Origin: Adineta ricciae
Taxonomy: Eukaryota; Rotifera; Eurotatoria; Adinetida; Adinetidae
NCBI GenBank assembly: GCA_905250025.1
Contig: CAJNOJ010000088.1
Location: 248,001 to 312,000, forward strand
Length of the DNA: 64,000 nt
Reading direction: 5' to 3'
Notes under the pieces: generated by a model
Database searches by the model: none
Told to the model about the DNA's origin: nothing
What the model saw: the letters and a program-made list of their open reading frames with translations, nothing else
Made by a program: the position numbers and the translations under genes
Part shown: in pieces, positions 12,046-22,561 of the stretch
How the letters are laid out: each line of letters begins with the position of its first letter
Position numbering within the stretch: the first letter of the stretch is position 1

Positions 12046-12279
12046 ATGCATTCTCCAATGCAAATAATATTCATTTTTCTTCTGCTGCTTATCCTAACCA
12101 TCGATGCTGAAACTTGGTCGCCATGAAATCAAACGCGTGGTGCTCGATTATGTTTTTATGGTACTTGAATGACTTGCATTAACTCGTGTAAAGTGCAGAA
12201 TTGTAGTACTGGCGATTGTCATTTAAGAGCCGGTTGCAGAGCAGGTGTTTATTCAAGATGTGCTAACGGCGGTGAATGA
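12046..12279 (+). pseudogene. Secreted Cys-rich small peptide with two in-frame TGA codons
   Basis: A 78-codon frame begins with a clear signal peptide (MHSPMQIIFIFLLLLILTI, then DAETW). It continues as a Cys-rich mature region with seven Cys, ending GCRAGVYSRCANGGE and TGA at 12277. Two internal codons, 12124-12126 and 12166-12168, are TGA. Frame, signal peptide and Cys spacing are otherwise intact, so the lesions look recent (TGG or TGC/TGT to TGA). The simplest reading is a pseudogene of a defensin-like or other secreted peptide. Readthrough or selenocysteine recoding is an unproven alternative, and no convincing SECIS was recognised. Family unknown. Confidence 0.55.
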
Positions 12280-12994
12280 ATGTCTGGGCAATTTTATTCT
12301 CATAATATACTAGCATCGTTAACTTCAAATTGGGCAAAAACCTACGCATAAATAAAAGAGTCAGAATTAACTATATTTTCTTTTCTATTTAAAAGCAATT
12401 TATGTGTTCTATTGGAGTAAAAATGAGCTCTGAGTGTCTACTCATATTTTCAAAACTAATTATCAAAATAAAACATTGTTTCATCAGATAAACAGGTAAA
12501 ATGAGATTTCATTCACCTTCGCACATATCCATAGATGAATTTTTCTTCTGATTCTCATTAGTTATCGAATTCAGATGTTAAACACGTAACAATAACGATG
12601 ATTATTATCCTATTCACACGACAGTTGTTGCCTCTTTTTCTCTCTACTGACTTTCAAATGAACAAAAAATGATCTCGATCATAAGCGATTTACTTCCTGT
12701 TGCCTTGTTTAAATGTATTGATTTGATTCGAACGCGAAGAGACAGCACGTATGTTACATGTCAAGATGAATTTAACCTTCAATAAAAGGTTTAAGTATGA
12801 ATAAAGAAAGTCAAATAAGTAAGATGAGATGTGCTGAGGAGAAATAATAGGGTCATTACACACCTCAATCGAACGGAGCACATCACCGAGAAACATATAA
12901 AAAGATAAATGCAGATCTGAATTTGATAAGAACTTTTCGTTGACTAGTAGTCATATAGTTTTATCTTTTCATTATTGTTTTATATTTGAAAAGA
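12280..12994. other. Intergenic, no gene seen
   Basis: AT-rich DNA between the peptide locus and the phosphodiesterase gene. It includes an AATAAAAG-type polyadenylation signal near 12350. The short open frames on either strand lack coding character. Confidence 0.5.
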
Positions 12995-14668
12995 ATGTCA
13001 GAATATTCAACATTCTCACCATTACATTCTGAGAATAGTGGTAAAACCGATAGAAAAGTTTGTTTTTATGTGGCTTCTTTTATAGAGATAGATACTCTGC
13101 TTTAGTCAAGCGTCTAAACTGCTAGTAAATTTTAGTTTTACTGATCGCTAATCCGCTATTGTTCATTTCTTGATAAGAAAGTAAGATGCTTTTTGTTTAT
13201 TTGTTTTAGCAGAATCTCCTCATACACCATTTTTGATGGATAAGAATAACGCACAAGCACCATTGACTATTCCACACACCATTGCGTTACAAGATGACGT
13301 CGAAATCAAGAAAGAAACGACTATAATTGTGAAAAGAGGGAAGACCAATATTGAACGATTGCTTCTGATACTTGCGATTCTGATTCTAATTGCCACTATT
13401 ATTATTTTGATATTAGTTGTTATTAGACTGCCACCTAAAGGCAATACAACAGGTAAATTGTCAATAGGAACTGTCGGGTCATAAAACACTCTGTTCTAGT
13501 TACTAGCAACAGAAAAGTGGTTTTTATTATTGCTGATGGCATATCCGCTGATACATTAGAGAGTTTACCTGTTCCTAACATTAGAAAAATTCAAGAAACT
13601 GGTCGATATAAAAGAGCATATGTCGGAGGTGACATTGGCACATATTCCCAGACTGTAACAATATCCGCACCTGGTTATATGAACTTGATTACAGGTACCT
13701 GGGGCAATAAACACAATGTTTATGACAATTCAGTCAACAACCCGAACTACAATTACAAGAATATTTTTCGATTAGTTAAAGAACAGCAACCAACAAAAAC
13801 GATTGCTATCTTCTCTACATGGATTACTAATCGTATTCGATTGGTTGGCGAAGGTTTAACAAGCGCCGGAAATCTCATGTTTAATTACAAATATGATGGC
13901 TATGAATTAGATTTAAACACATATCCACACGACTCGAATAGTCTTTATATTTATAACATTGACGAACGTGTTGTCAATGAAACAGCGGAGTGCATTAGAG
14001 ATAACGGTCCGGATGTCTCATGGGTGTACTTGCAATACACAGATGATATAGGACATAAATATGGTGACAGTGAACAGATGAATCAAGCAGTTGAATACGT
14101 CGATCAACAAGTCGGACGAATTTATGAAGCAATTCAATATCGGCAAGCAAATCACAAAGAAGAATGGCTACTTATTTTAACAACAGATCACGGCCGAGAT
14201 GCAAATACCGGTCAAAACCACGGTGCTCAAACCGAAAGAGAAAGAACTACGTGGATAGTAACTAATTATCATGATACTAATCGTTACTTCGACGAATATC
14301 AACCGGCTATTGTCGATTTCATGCCAACGATGATGAGATTTTTAAAATTAGAGATTCCAACTGAATCCGAAAAAGAACTAGATGGTGTTCCATTAATCGG
14401 TCAAGTTTCATTAGTTAAACCTCAAGTTAATTTATCTGGAAGTACATTAAGTGTTCGATGGAAGTCGTTAGACAATGCCGGAAATGTTAAGGTATGGTTA
14501 ACTACGACGAATGCGTACAAGAAAGGATTGACCGACGATTATAAATTGCTTGGTACTGTGCCAGTAACTAATCAACAAGCTGTGTTCAACATAACACAGT
14601 ATCAATCTAACTTCTACAAGATTGTCTTGGAAGGTAAATACAATACGGTTAACAAATGGATAGTTTAA
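12995..14668 (+). CDS. Membrane-anchored type I phosphodiesterase / alkaline-phosphatase-superfamily enzyme
   Basis: Three exons (12995-13040, 13213-13452, 13500-14668) give 484 residues. The N terminus is cytoplasmic-looking. A hydrophobic segment (LLLILAILILIATIIILILV, near residue 80) makes a type II anchor, and the rest is an extracellular catalytic domain. Phosphodiesterase/nucleotide-pyrophosphatase signatures are visible: VVFIIADGIS (metal Asp), SQTVTISAPGYMNLITG (nucleophile region), TDDIGHKYG, LILTTDHGRD and NHGAQTERER (metal Asp/His). The catalytic part resembles bacterial alkaline phosphatase family proteins more than animal ENPPs, so acquisition of the catalytic domain with a host-type anchor exon is plausible inference. 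Exon 2 has a NAGNAG acceptor (TAGCAG). Substrate unknown. Confidence 0.85.
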
Positions 14669-14888
14669 TTGCGTGGTTAAAAAACTCAGAATGAAACATA
14701 TTCTACTTTTTTTATCGTTACTATTTACGTCCTGTATAGTGAGTTGTACGTTTTCTGTAGTTTCTATGATCGTAAATTGAAAATAAAATCACCTTCTAGC
14801 TTCTCGCGCACTATGAGAACAAAAAGATCGTATTTATACGTTTATTTTTCATTACACTTCTCCAAACTTGAAAAAAGAGGGAAGAGTG

Positions 14889-16570
14889 TCAATTGTAAGG
14901 CATTCCAAAGTATTCATTGATGGGATTGTATTCGTACTTCAATGGTAATGATTGTTTTTCAAACTGTTGTATTTCTCTCGTTGGATATAACCATTCTTTC
15001 AGATTAGATTGTTGACCGAGACTTTCAATAGCATAAGCACTTGCTTGAACCATTTTCTCCAGAGCAAATTTGTTGATATTCGTCGTTTTATCACAAGCTT
15101 TGTGATAGCATACGTCAAGTCGAATACCGGAAGTTCCACCGAGGCCTGGACCAAGCATAGCCTCGTATCGATTACGTTGCTCAACTGTCTTCGCTCCATC
15201 TGCACCCGAGAAAAGACCGCCGGCGGCGACACCAGCAGCTAAAAATGGACCGTAATCACTACGACCATCGAACTTTGTATAATCCCACGGTAAACTATTT
15301 TTGCTAAACCAATCTTGAAATAATGTAGTCATTTTGTTACTTCCAGGTTTAGCAGCTGCTGGAGTGGATGTCGGAGCTGTTTTGCCATCGTAAATACCGA
15401 AAATAAAGTTTGGTGATCCGATCATATCTAAATTGATATTGACGAGATAATCCGTAATGCGTTCACCGACAACAGTGGATTTTTTTGCTTCCGATACGTG
15501 AAAACTAGAACCGAGAAGTCCTAATTCTTCTGCACCCCACCAACAAAATCGCACACGATATGCGTATGGAGTGTAACCTTCTGTTTGCATCAGACGAGAC
15601 AATGCAGCAGCCAGAGCAAGATTGCCAGCACTACCACTGCCTAATAAAGACAGAAAAAAAAGAGTTCATCGAAATGAACATGACCGCGATTCGATGTCTT
15701 ACCATTGTCATTGATACCTGGTCCTGCAGTGACACTATCGCTGTGACTACCGATTAAAATGGTTTGTGTTGGGTCACCGGTGCGTGTGTCAGCACAGATA
15801 TTTCCAACTGAATCCAGCGGAGCAGTAGCGATTGTTAAACCCACGTTGACAGTTCGTGATGGATCATTGACTGCAGCGACGAGTGTTTGACCAAGATTGT
15901 ACGATAAGAAGAGTGCTGGTACACGATTACTTGCACCGAGATTGATCGAGATAGGTCGAGTACCATCAGAAGCTCGTCCATCGTTGTAGATCAACAGTGC
16001 TGCGACTTTGAATCGACTAGCAAGGCGAGCTTTCTCCTCAAACGTACAATCACCTCGTTTAACAATAGCTACCCGATTGGCAACGGATGGCTGTGCTGCA
16101 TTCCAATCAGCCTCTGAGCAGGCTAGATTTGGAATAGCAACAAGTGGAACGTTATTCGGTAGAGAAACCGATGTCGAGTATTGTACATGATAGAATTCTG
16201 CAAGAGCCAGATTTGTTGAATAAGTATGTGTTTTGACAACTCCATTCGTAACTGAGACTAGTGTTGGATTCCGAAGAAGTTTAAAATTGCCTCGCGAAAA
16301 GAATTGCTTTGTCACGATGAAATTTGTGTTCTCAGCAAGATAACCAGTGATGTAATCCAAAGTACGATTGAAACCCGTGGTGTTTACAGCTCGATTTCCG
16401 TTCGTAACTGTTGCAATACTCTGTAAAACATCGAGATGATTCAAAACGTCACTGATTTCGATCGCGGAAGCATATCGAGCCTCGGGAACTTGATCTTTAT
16501 CTACACTCATCGCTGCAATCAACGCAGCACATTCGAAAACACATCCAACAAGAACGAGCGTTCGCCACAT
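14889..16570 (-). CDS. Secreted M28 zinc aminopeptidase with PA domain
   Basis: Two minus-strand exons (16570-15703, 15640-14889) give 539 residues. A signal peptide (MWRTLVLVGCVFECAALIAA) is followed by a propeptide-like region. Next is a protease-associated domain (about residues 130-240, with IVKRGDCTFEEKARLA). The M28 domain shows GSHSDSV, GINDNGSGS, WWGAEELGLLGS, NLDMIGSPN and DVCYHKACD, supplying the expected His, Asp, Glu-Glu, Asp and His zinc ligands and catalytic residues. The architecture matches aminopeptidase Y/Ape3-like enzymes of fungi and bacteria. It probably acts in the gut lumen, lysosome or outside the cell. The single intron interrupts the metal site region. Non-metazoan origin is suspected, not shown. 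Confidence 0.9.
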
Positions 16571-17097
16571 AGTCGACAGTATAACAAAATATAAGAAACA
16601 GACTTATTTTTCAAAGATTTATAGAGATGATCGAACTATTTTATTGCTATTCTATTGACCTAAGTTTATGAGAATGTAATTCTTATCAATTTATATTGTT
16701 TCTAATAATAAAATATTTTATTATCAAAACACTTCAGTATCCCTGCATCATCATGAAACATCGTGTTTTGAGATCATCTTCAAAATGTGCTGCTCGTCCG
16801 TTTGGTTGTACTTTGAAGTGAAAAGAATAATGAACCCTTGGGTTTATACTTGGTGTCGTATTCGAGTAATTTCTCATAGTCTATTTAGACGTTAGATAGA
16901 ATATCAAACGTGACACTGTCATTCGACAACGCATTTGCATAGTTGACTATCGAAATACGAACTGCTATGTTTAGAGAGATTTTATAACACACAAAACATT
17001 GTTTTCTCTTGTTTTTATTCTACCATAAAATGCAAAGGAAGATGTTTTAAATTAGAAAAAAAGCTCGCAAAATTATTTGTACGGATTAGAATATTGT
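16571..17097. other. Intergenic, no gene seen
   Basis: Upstream of the M28 gene and downstream of the isochorismatase-like gene. AT-rich, with AATAAAATATTT-type polyadenylation sequence near 16707. No open frame of interest. Confidence 0.5.
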
Positions 17098-17757
17098 TTA
17101 AGCATGTTTGTTTTCTCGAAGAAATTCTTCTGTCGAAACCAGTTTTGCATAAGCAAATCCGAGTGCAGCCATAAAGGCAGCGTGTGCATGTTCTGCAGGA
17201 ACTTGAACGCCGTTGAATTCTAAATCTCGGGAAGCACAAGCATCATGAATAAGCACGCATTTATAGCCAAAATCATTCGCAGCACGAGTTACTGCATCGA
17301 CACACATGTGACTCATCGCGCCGCATATAACTAAGTCACGAATGCCATTACGATCGAGAATTTCTTTAAGTTTTGTATCCCGGAAGGAATTGACTTGATT
17401 CTTCAACACGACATCTTCGTCTTCTCGATTTTGTACCTTTTCATGGATTTCCGCTCCTTTCGAACCCGGTGTAAAGAACGGAGCATCAGCTGTTGGAAAT
17501 TCATGACGAATATGAACGACTAAATCACCTGCCGCACGTGCGGCTGCTAATAATCGAGCTGCATTATCCGCCGCGGCATCCATGCCATGCAAAGTCCATT
17601 TCCCATTAGGAAAATAATCATTTTGAATATCAACGAGAAGTAATGCTCGTTGTGATTTACTCTCATTTGTCACTAATGGCTTGTTAATATCTTCCGTAGT
17701 TAAATGAGCTAAATCTTCGATTTCTTCCGAACGATGAAGTGGAGGTTGGTCAACCAT
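17098..17757 (-). CDS. Isochorismatase-like cysteine hydrolase
   Basis: Single uninterrupted frame of 219 residues. The cysteine-hydrolase triad is visible: Asp in LLLVDIQNDYFPNG, Lys in VVLKNQVNSF, and Cys in GAMSHMCVDAVTRAANDFGY. The family contains isochorismatases, nicotinamidases, peroxyureidoacrylate hydrolases and N-carbamoyl hydrolases; the specific reaction cannot be told. A 40-residue N-terminal extension (MVDQPPLHRSEEIEDLAHL) precedes the domain and has no clear targeting signal. Lack of introns and the bacterial-type sequence fit horizontal acquisition, as for its four neighbours. It ends the block of bacterial-type enzymes before two core eukaryotic genes. Confidence 0.9.
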   Translation of the reverse strand: MVDQPPLHRSEEIEDLAHLTTEDINKPLVTNESKSQRALLLVDIQNDYFPNGKWTLHGMDAAADNAARLLAAARAAGDLVVHIRHEFPTADAPFFTPGSKGAEIHEKVQNREDEDVVLKNQVNSFRDTKLKEILDRNGIRDLVICGAMSHMCVDAVTRAANDFGYKCVLIHDACASRDLEFNGVQVPAEHAHAAFMAALGFAYAKLVSTEEFLRENKHA

Positions 17758-17942
17758 TGTTTACTCGTTAAGAACTGAGCTAAACTTCTTTTTCTCCCTC
17801 TCTCTCCTTTATGTCAGTCATGCGAATGTGTGTCGATATCGGATCACCAATAGCTTTCATTTGTTAAGACTCACAATGACGTTTAGTGACATCTTTTAGT
17901 TTACATGGAACGTTCATCGAATAAACAACAACAAAAAAAAAC

Positions 17943-18299
17943 TTATTTTGAACAATGTCGACGAACAAAAAAGAGTTCACAGTTAGTCGAGACTCCGTAA
18001 TCTTGCACGCGCCGATTATTGTTCAATAATTGCCGTCGATCCGATGTTGACAGGGCATATTTCTTCCAAATCGTTTTCCAATTGATCTTCTTTTCGACAA
18101 AATGTTCCGTAATTGCTTTCTTCAATTGAAAAACACGAGCATCTTGAGGAATTTGAACGTTAATTAAAGAATTGTCAAAACGTCGAATAGAAATGAATAA
18201 TGCAGGAGAGGATTTCGAAAAAGTTTTTTTTGAAGACTTCTTGGCTATGATAGTAGATAAGCGAGAATAGATATCGTTGAGAAATTCTTCATGTGACAT
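17943..18299 (-). CDS. SNRNP25: U11/U12 snRNP 25 kDa protein
   Basis: Single exon, 118 residues, ubiquitin-like fold. The C-terminal half KKINWKTIWKKYALS, RRVQDYGVSTNCELFFVRR aligns by eye with the vertebrate 25K signature (ISWSYVWRTYHLT ... LRDYGIRN.DEVSFIKKL). The protein is a component of the U11/U12 di-snRNP of the minor spliceosome, so its presence implies that U12-type introns are still spliced in this animal. The ATG is 6 nt downstream of the GTF2H5 stop on the same strand, so both products probably come from one transcript or pre-mRNA. No AG acceptor lies immediately before this ATG. Confidence 0.85.
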   Translation of the reverse strand: MSHEEFLNDIYSRLSTIIAKKSSKKTFSKSSPALFISIRRFDNSLINVQIPQDARVFQLKKAITEHFVEKKINWKTIWKKYALSTSDRRQLLNNNRRVQDYGVSTNCELFFVRRHCSK

Positions 18300-18305
18300 C
18301 GGAAG

Positions 18306-18524
18306 TTATTTCGCTTGAGTAGAATCGTAAGAAATGCGATCGATTTGTTCTTGCAGTTTTTCCTTTATGTTTGCAACAGCCGATATTTGAACAAATAAAT
18401 GTTGCTCATCTAATTTATGTAGAATAAATTTCTCTCCGAATGCTAATGAATCGTCTAAGTAAACTAAATATTGAATCACCGCTGGATCACATTTGATCAA
18501 CGAGCCTTTCACGACATTCACCAT
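18306..18524 (-). CDS. GTF2H5: TFIIH subunit TTDA/Tfb5
   Basis: 72 codons including the stop, about the length of human GTF2H5. It opens MVNVVKGSLIKCDPAVIQYL and contains LVYLDDSLAFGEKFILHKLD, closely matching the conserved N-terminal and central parts of Tfb5. The protein stabilises TFIIH (with XPB and p52) in transcription initiation and nucleotide excision repair. The coding part is intronless. A 70-nt intron in the 5-prime UTR (donor GTGAGT at 18596, acceptor at 18527) is likely. It is the upstream member of a two-gene unit with SNRNP25. Confidence 0.9.
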   Translation of the reverse strand: MVNVVKGSLIKCDPAVIQYLVYLDDSLAFGEKFILHKLDEQHLFVQISAVANIKEKLQEQIDRISYDSTQAK

Positions 18525-19652
18525 ATCTCGTCAACGATAAATCGATGAATAAAATGACTTACCGGCCGGTCCAGTTTCATATGAGAAAACACTCACCAAT
18601 TGTCTTTCGATTTCACGACATCTGTCGAATGTCGTCTGCGAGAGAAAAATCGGCGACAGCGTCTCCGCTATAAGGTAAATACTTCCTCTCTCTCTAAGCA
18701 CGTGTCTTGGTCAATTGTCATTTCTCTAGTGATCTGTCGGCACATGCGATCTTTTTATTTGACCATAATCACGTTCTTGTCAATAGTGAAAGAAAAAAAT
18801 GACTTCGTTTTGTTTGTTCGAAGATAATTGGCCTTCGACTGTACTCTTAATCTGACTTCCGAGTGGTATAGAATGAAAAGTTATTAATTGTTCTTTTTTT
18901 TCGCTTCTATTCGAACTGACAGGGTTTGAACATTGAGCTCATAGACTGAAAGCGATCGATCTCTTACGTGTGTCCTTGTGACAGCCAAAATCAATATTAT
19001 TAGTAATTAAAAAGCACTCAAGATTTGTTTAGAGAACTTTGAAAATTTCGATTGAATTTCTAATTGTAATTGCTTGTAATTTATCATGGAGTGTGTTGAA
19101 TTATCAAGGATTATATAATAACTTCGCGTATATTCACATTTAAATAATTGATTATGTCATGTAAAGGAGAAAATTCATTTTCTTTTTCATTTCGATTAAC
19201 CAGACAGATGATTCTGATGAATAAGATTGCAGAAAATAAAGATCTTTTCTAATTAGTCATCGTCGTCGTACAATGGACGCAAGAGAATGACGCAAGATCA
19301 ATGAATACCTGTGTTGAATGGGAATGCTCCAGTATTGTCTCTCACTTTTTTGTCTGAAATCATCCAACGTGTCGATTAGCAAGGTTAATGTTCAAGACAT
19401 GTGAAGCAGAAAATGAATTTATGATATATGTTCTCTGGCATGAGGGGATTGGCAAGTGACACAATTAGAAAAAGAAAAGACGTTTTATTCGAACTAAGCA
19501 ATACCTGAGTGCGCACATATTTTTGTTGTTACTTGAATAGTTTATCGTAGAAAAAGAGCGAGAGAGAAACACCAAATCAATCATTTGCACAGAAAAAAAA
19601 TGAACAGAATGAGTTCGTTCACCGGATCGAAATTATGACACTGCGAGAGAAT
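18525..19652. other. Upstream region of GTF2H5 and long gap
   Basis: 18527-18596 looks like a 5-prime UTR intron of GTF2H5 (minus-strand GTGAGT donor, GACGAG acceptor). A second donor-like GTAAGT sits inside it. From about 18700 to 19650 the DNA is AT-rich and I see no gene. Confidence 0.45.
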
Positions 19653-20767
19653 TTATACTGATTGAATCCAATAGACGAATAAACTCAATAACCACCAGCA
19701 TGGGCAAGTAAATCGCTGTTTTTCTGAGTGCGATAGGAGAATGCCGTTGGATCCTACATTCAATCTGAGACTGAAATTGAGGAAAAGAAAATCGACATAG
19801 TTACCTATTGTACTCGTTTGGTTTTTCTGCCTTTTCGCTGATTTGTTCGTTAATAATGCTGTACGGCCATTTCGATTGATCTCATCTGAAGAAACTTTCT
19901 GTTTCACTCGTCGAACTCGTGGCACTACAAATGAAATAAACAAAGAGAAAACAAAGAAACTTTACTCCTACTCTGTTGAATGTCAACATGAGCAGATTTC
20001 GATCCTAAGAGATTTTCAGCATGGCATTCGTACTGTCCAAATTGATGCTCATTTATATCCTTAACAAAAGAAAACCATGAATTTGCATTTCTAATCGGCC
20101 CAATCACATACCATAATAGTCATCAGCGATTCGGAACATTGATCATCAATAGTTCGACTTTTGACATCGATATTAATATCGACAATCGCTTGATCATCTC
20201 TTCGCCAATAGACATCGTGCACTTGAGGTATCGAACATACTCGACATTGAACTATCACTGTTTCATGCGGTAAAATTCTTATTTTCTCATTCAATATTAA
20301 TACATGAGGGGCATCTAAATAGGATTATATAAGACTTCGTAACGAACTTGATTATCATAATTAAACGTCAATCGATAAGGCGACATTACTCTTAGCCTTA
20401 ATTGAATAGTATATGTGTGAGAAGAGTGTTTTATACGTACACTGAACAGTAACATAGAAGGCACGACTGATCGATGCGTGGTACATATTTGAAGCGATGC
20501 ATTCGTATAAACCACTATCGGAGGGTTGAATCGATGTTAAATACAAATCGTCACTGTTGTGAACATCTTCAATAGTAGAGTTTAGATCGCTTTTACAGCA
20601 AGAGAAGTGTTCGTTCTTACTTTTCGATTGTTTGAACTTATTCTTGAATATCCAACTAATGTTTACAGGTGGAATTGCGAATGCATGGCACGAAAAATTC
20701 AATGCCGACTTTTCCGGAGACGAAATACTTCCTTCCAGTGGATAATAAGACACGAAATGAGGTGCGA
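19653..20767 (-). CDS. Immunoglobulin-domain protein (5-prime end unresolved)
   Basis: Four minus-strand exons join in phase: 20767-20441, 20314-20112, 20059-19972, 19924-19653, about 295 residues. The first exon is an I-set-type Ig domain (ALNFSCHAFAIPPVNISWIF ... DSGLYECIASN). The second and third form another (TVIVQCRVCSIPQVHDVYWR ... HQFGQYECHAENLLGSKSAH). Both show the Cys, Trp and D/GxYxC pattern. The tail is basic, then hydrophobic (CPCWWLLSLFVYWIQSV), perhaps a membrane or GPI segment. A typical cell-surface adhesion or receptor role is inferred from the fold only. Upstream of 20767 I find no credible start exon or signal peptide, and the N at 21122 lies in that direction, so the gene is probably incomplete. 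Confidence 0.7.
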
Positions 20768-21198
20768 CTGAAAGTAGAAGTATTGCATAAACGGGCTAAT
20801 CAATCTCCATCATGTTCACCTTTCGTAATCCAAACAAAAATACTTAAGATATCACATAACTAACTCCTAGTTGGACGTATCGATCTCCAAAAGGTCAGCG
20901 AATCCTTTGTCCATACATATGGATCATTAACGCTAATTTATTGAGATGCCTGTCAAGATTATGATAGAGAAAGAGAATGCAATTAACACCAGTAGATACA
21001 CACTATGGAATCGTCTCAAAAAAAAAGAAGGAGAAGGAAAGATAAAGAATGATGAATCAATAGTCGCTTCCTATATTTATTGTTTTTTTATTCAGACAAT
21101 CAACACTTCTATTGGAAAAAGNCATTTTTCTTGTCAATTTTAGGTAATAATCAGTGGTTTTGGTAGAATTCCTTTGTATAAATCTCCTCCAAATAACA
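20768..21198. other. Spacer containing a single N
   Basis: Head-to-head spacer between the Ig gene and cyclin I. It contains an N at 21122. The sequences on either side of this N are not duplicates of each other, unlike the Ns at 57757 and 58970. Missing 5-prime exons of the Ig gene may lie at this join. Confidence 0.45.
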
Positions 21199-22561
21199 AT
21201 GGTCGTCGTCGTTTTGGGTCTCCGAACATCGGGACAAACCTTGGGCACTCTCACAGCATCATTGGAACGTTTATGTTTGAAAGAAGATCGAACATGGAAA
21301 GAACGTATATTTAATCAAACAAAGTTGGTAGGTACTTTTTGTATTTACTTTTCCTTCATTCGGACGGCAGACAGAAGTAGAAAAGAAAACATCAAAACAT
21401 CAAATTTTGTTGACCTTGCTTAACATAACCATAACACTCTCAATCTGTTTTTCTCGATGATACTAGCAAAGCAAACATGACTATTGTTAAAAACGAGATA
21501 AGCGAAACGTGTTTATACGTTCTGATAGTGCGAAATAGACCGATTCGTTCTTTGAGAGATTAAGGCAAAAGAAGGTGATATGTAAGAAATCAATTTTTCT
21601 CCGTAGGATGAAGTCAATAGTTCTCAACGTAATCATGCATCATCATGGCTTCGCAAAGTGGCTGCATCCATGCACTTCGGTATAGATACCTATGCATTGA
21701 GTGTTGATATACTCGATCGATTCTTGGCGACACTCAAAGTAAATTCGCGATCCTTCGGTTTTCTCGCAGAGTTTTGTTTTCATTACATTCTTGCAGGTTC
21801 GTCCGAAATTCTTGGAATGCTTGGCCGTTGGCTGTTTATATATCGCAGCTAAATGCAAGGAAGAAGATGACACAATTTCGATTACCCCGGAATTTGTCAT
21901 CGATTGTAACTCGTCCTGTTCACCCAATGAACTTCTTCGTATGGAACGCTTGATCCTGGAAAAATTCGATTGGTACGCAGATTTTGTTACTACGGTTGAC
22001 TTTCTGCAAATCGTAAGTCGAACGATTTCCTATCGAACTCATACATTGATCGTTTCGTTCTTTAGTACTTTGCGCTCCTCCTGCTCAAAACAAATAATCA
22101 ACCGGAAGAGAATTGCGAGAAGTATATTGATTTAGAGATTAAACTAGCTTCGTGTCTACAACATCATCGTCTGGCCACGTTTAAGCCACGTATTCTTGCA
22201 TTGGCTTTGATTAGTTTAGAATTTGAGAAACAACAACAACAACAGCAGACACAAGAATCGGAAATGAACATTGATTGGCTGGAATCGATCAGTTATTTAC
22301 AACAACTAGCCAAAGTACGATCCGCTTTGTTTCCTTATTTCAACTCTTTTCTTCTTGTCCTAGGTGGAAAGTGATGCATTATTATCATGTCGAGACTTGA
22401 TTGTTCGTCTATTACCATCCTATAAGGTTGTTCGATTGGAATTATCTGACTTAACCTTCATATCCCATGCCTATAAACCATTAAAACCATTGATGAATTT
22501 ATCTGATCGACCAACCTATGCCGATGTTGTTTGTGGTCGCACTTTTCCTCCTGTCCAATAA
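21199..22561 (+). CDS. CCNI: Cyclin I-type cyclin
   Basis: Five exons (21199-21327, 21607-21738, 21797-22012, 22066-22314, 22364-22561) join in frame to 307 residues. Cyclin box features: EDRTWKERIF, SSWLRKVAASMHFGIDTYAL, VDILDRFLATLK, VGCLYIAAKCKEEDD and LLRMERLILEKFDW. These match the cyclin I / cyclin G group better than mitotic or G1 cyclins, and the late AYKPLKPLM resembles the cyclin I C-terminal region. Cyclin I is an atypical cyclin associated with CDK5 and survival signalling in vertebrates; the rotifer role is inference. A pure CAA/CAG run (22231-22246) encodes poly-Gln. The start is the ATG 24 codons before the box; an upstream exon cannot be excluded. Confidence 0.85.

Noticed and set aside
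12419-12445. ATGAG...CTCAT stem as a SECIS for the TGA-containing peptide gene
   Set aside because: Lacks the conserved SECIS quartet and apical AA layout; too short.
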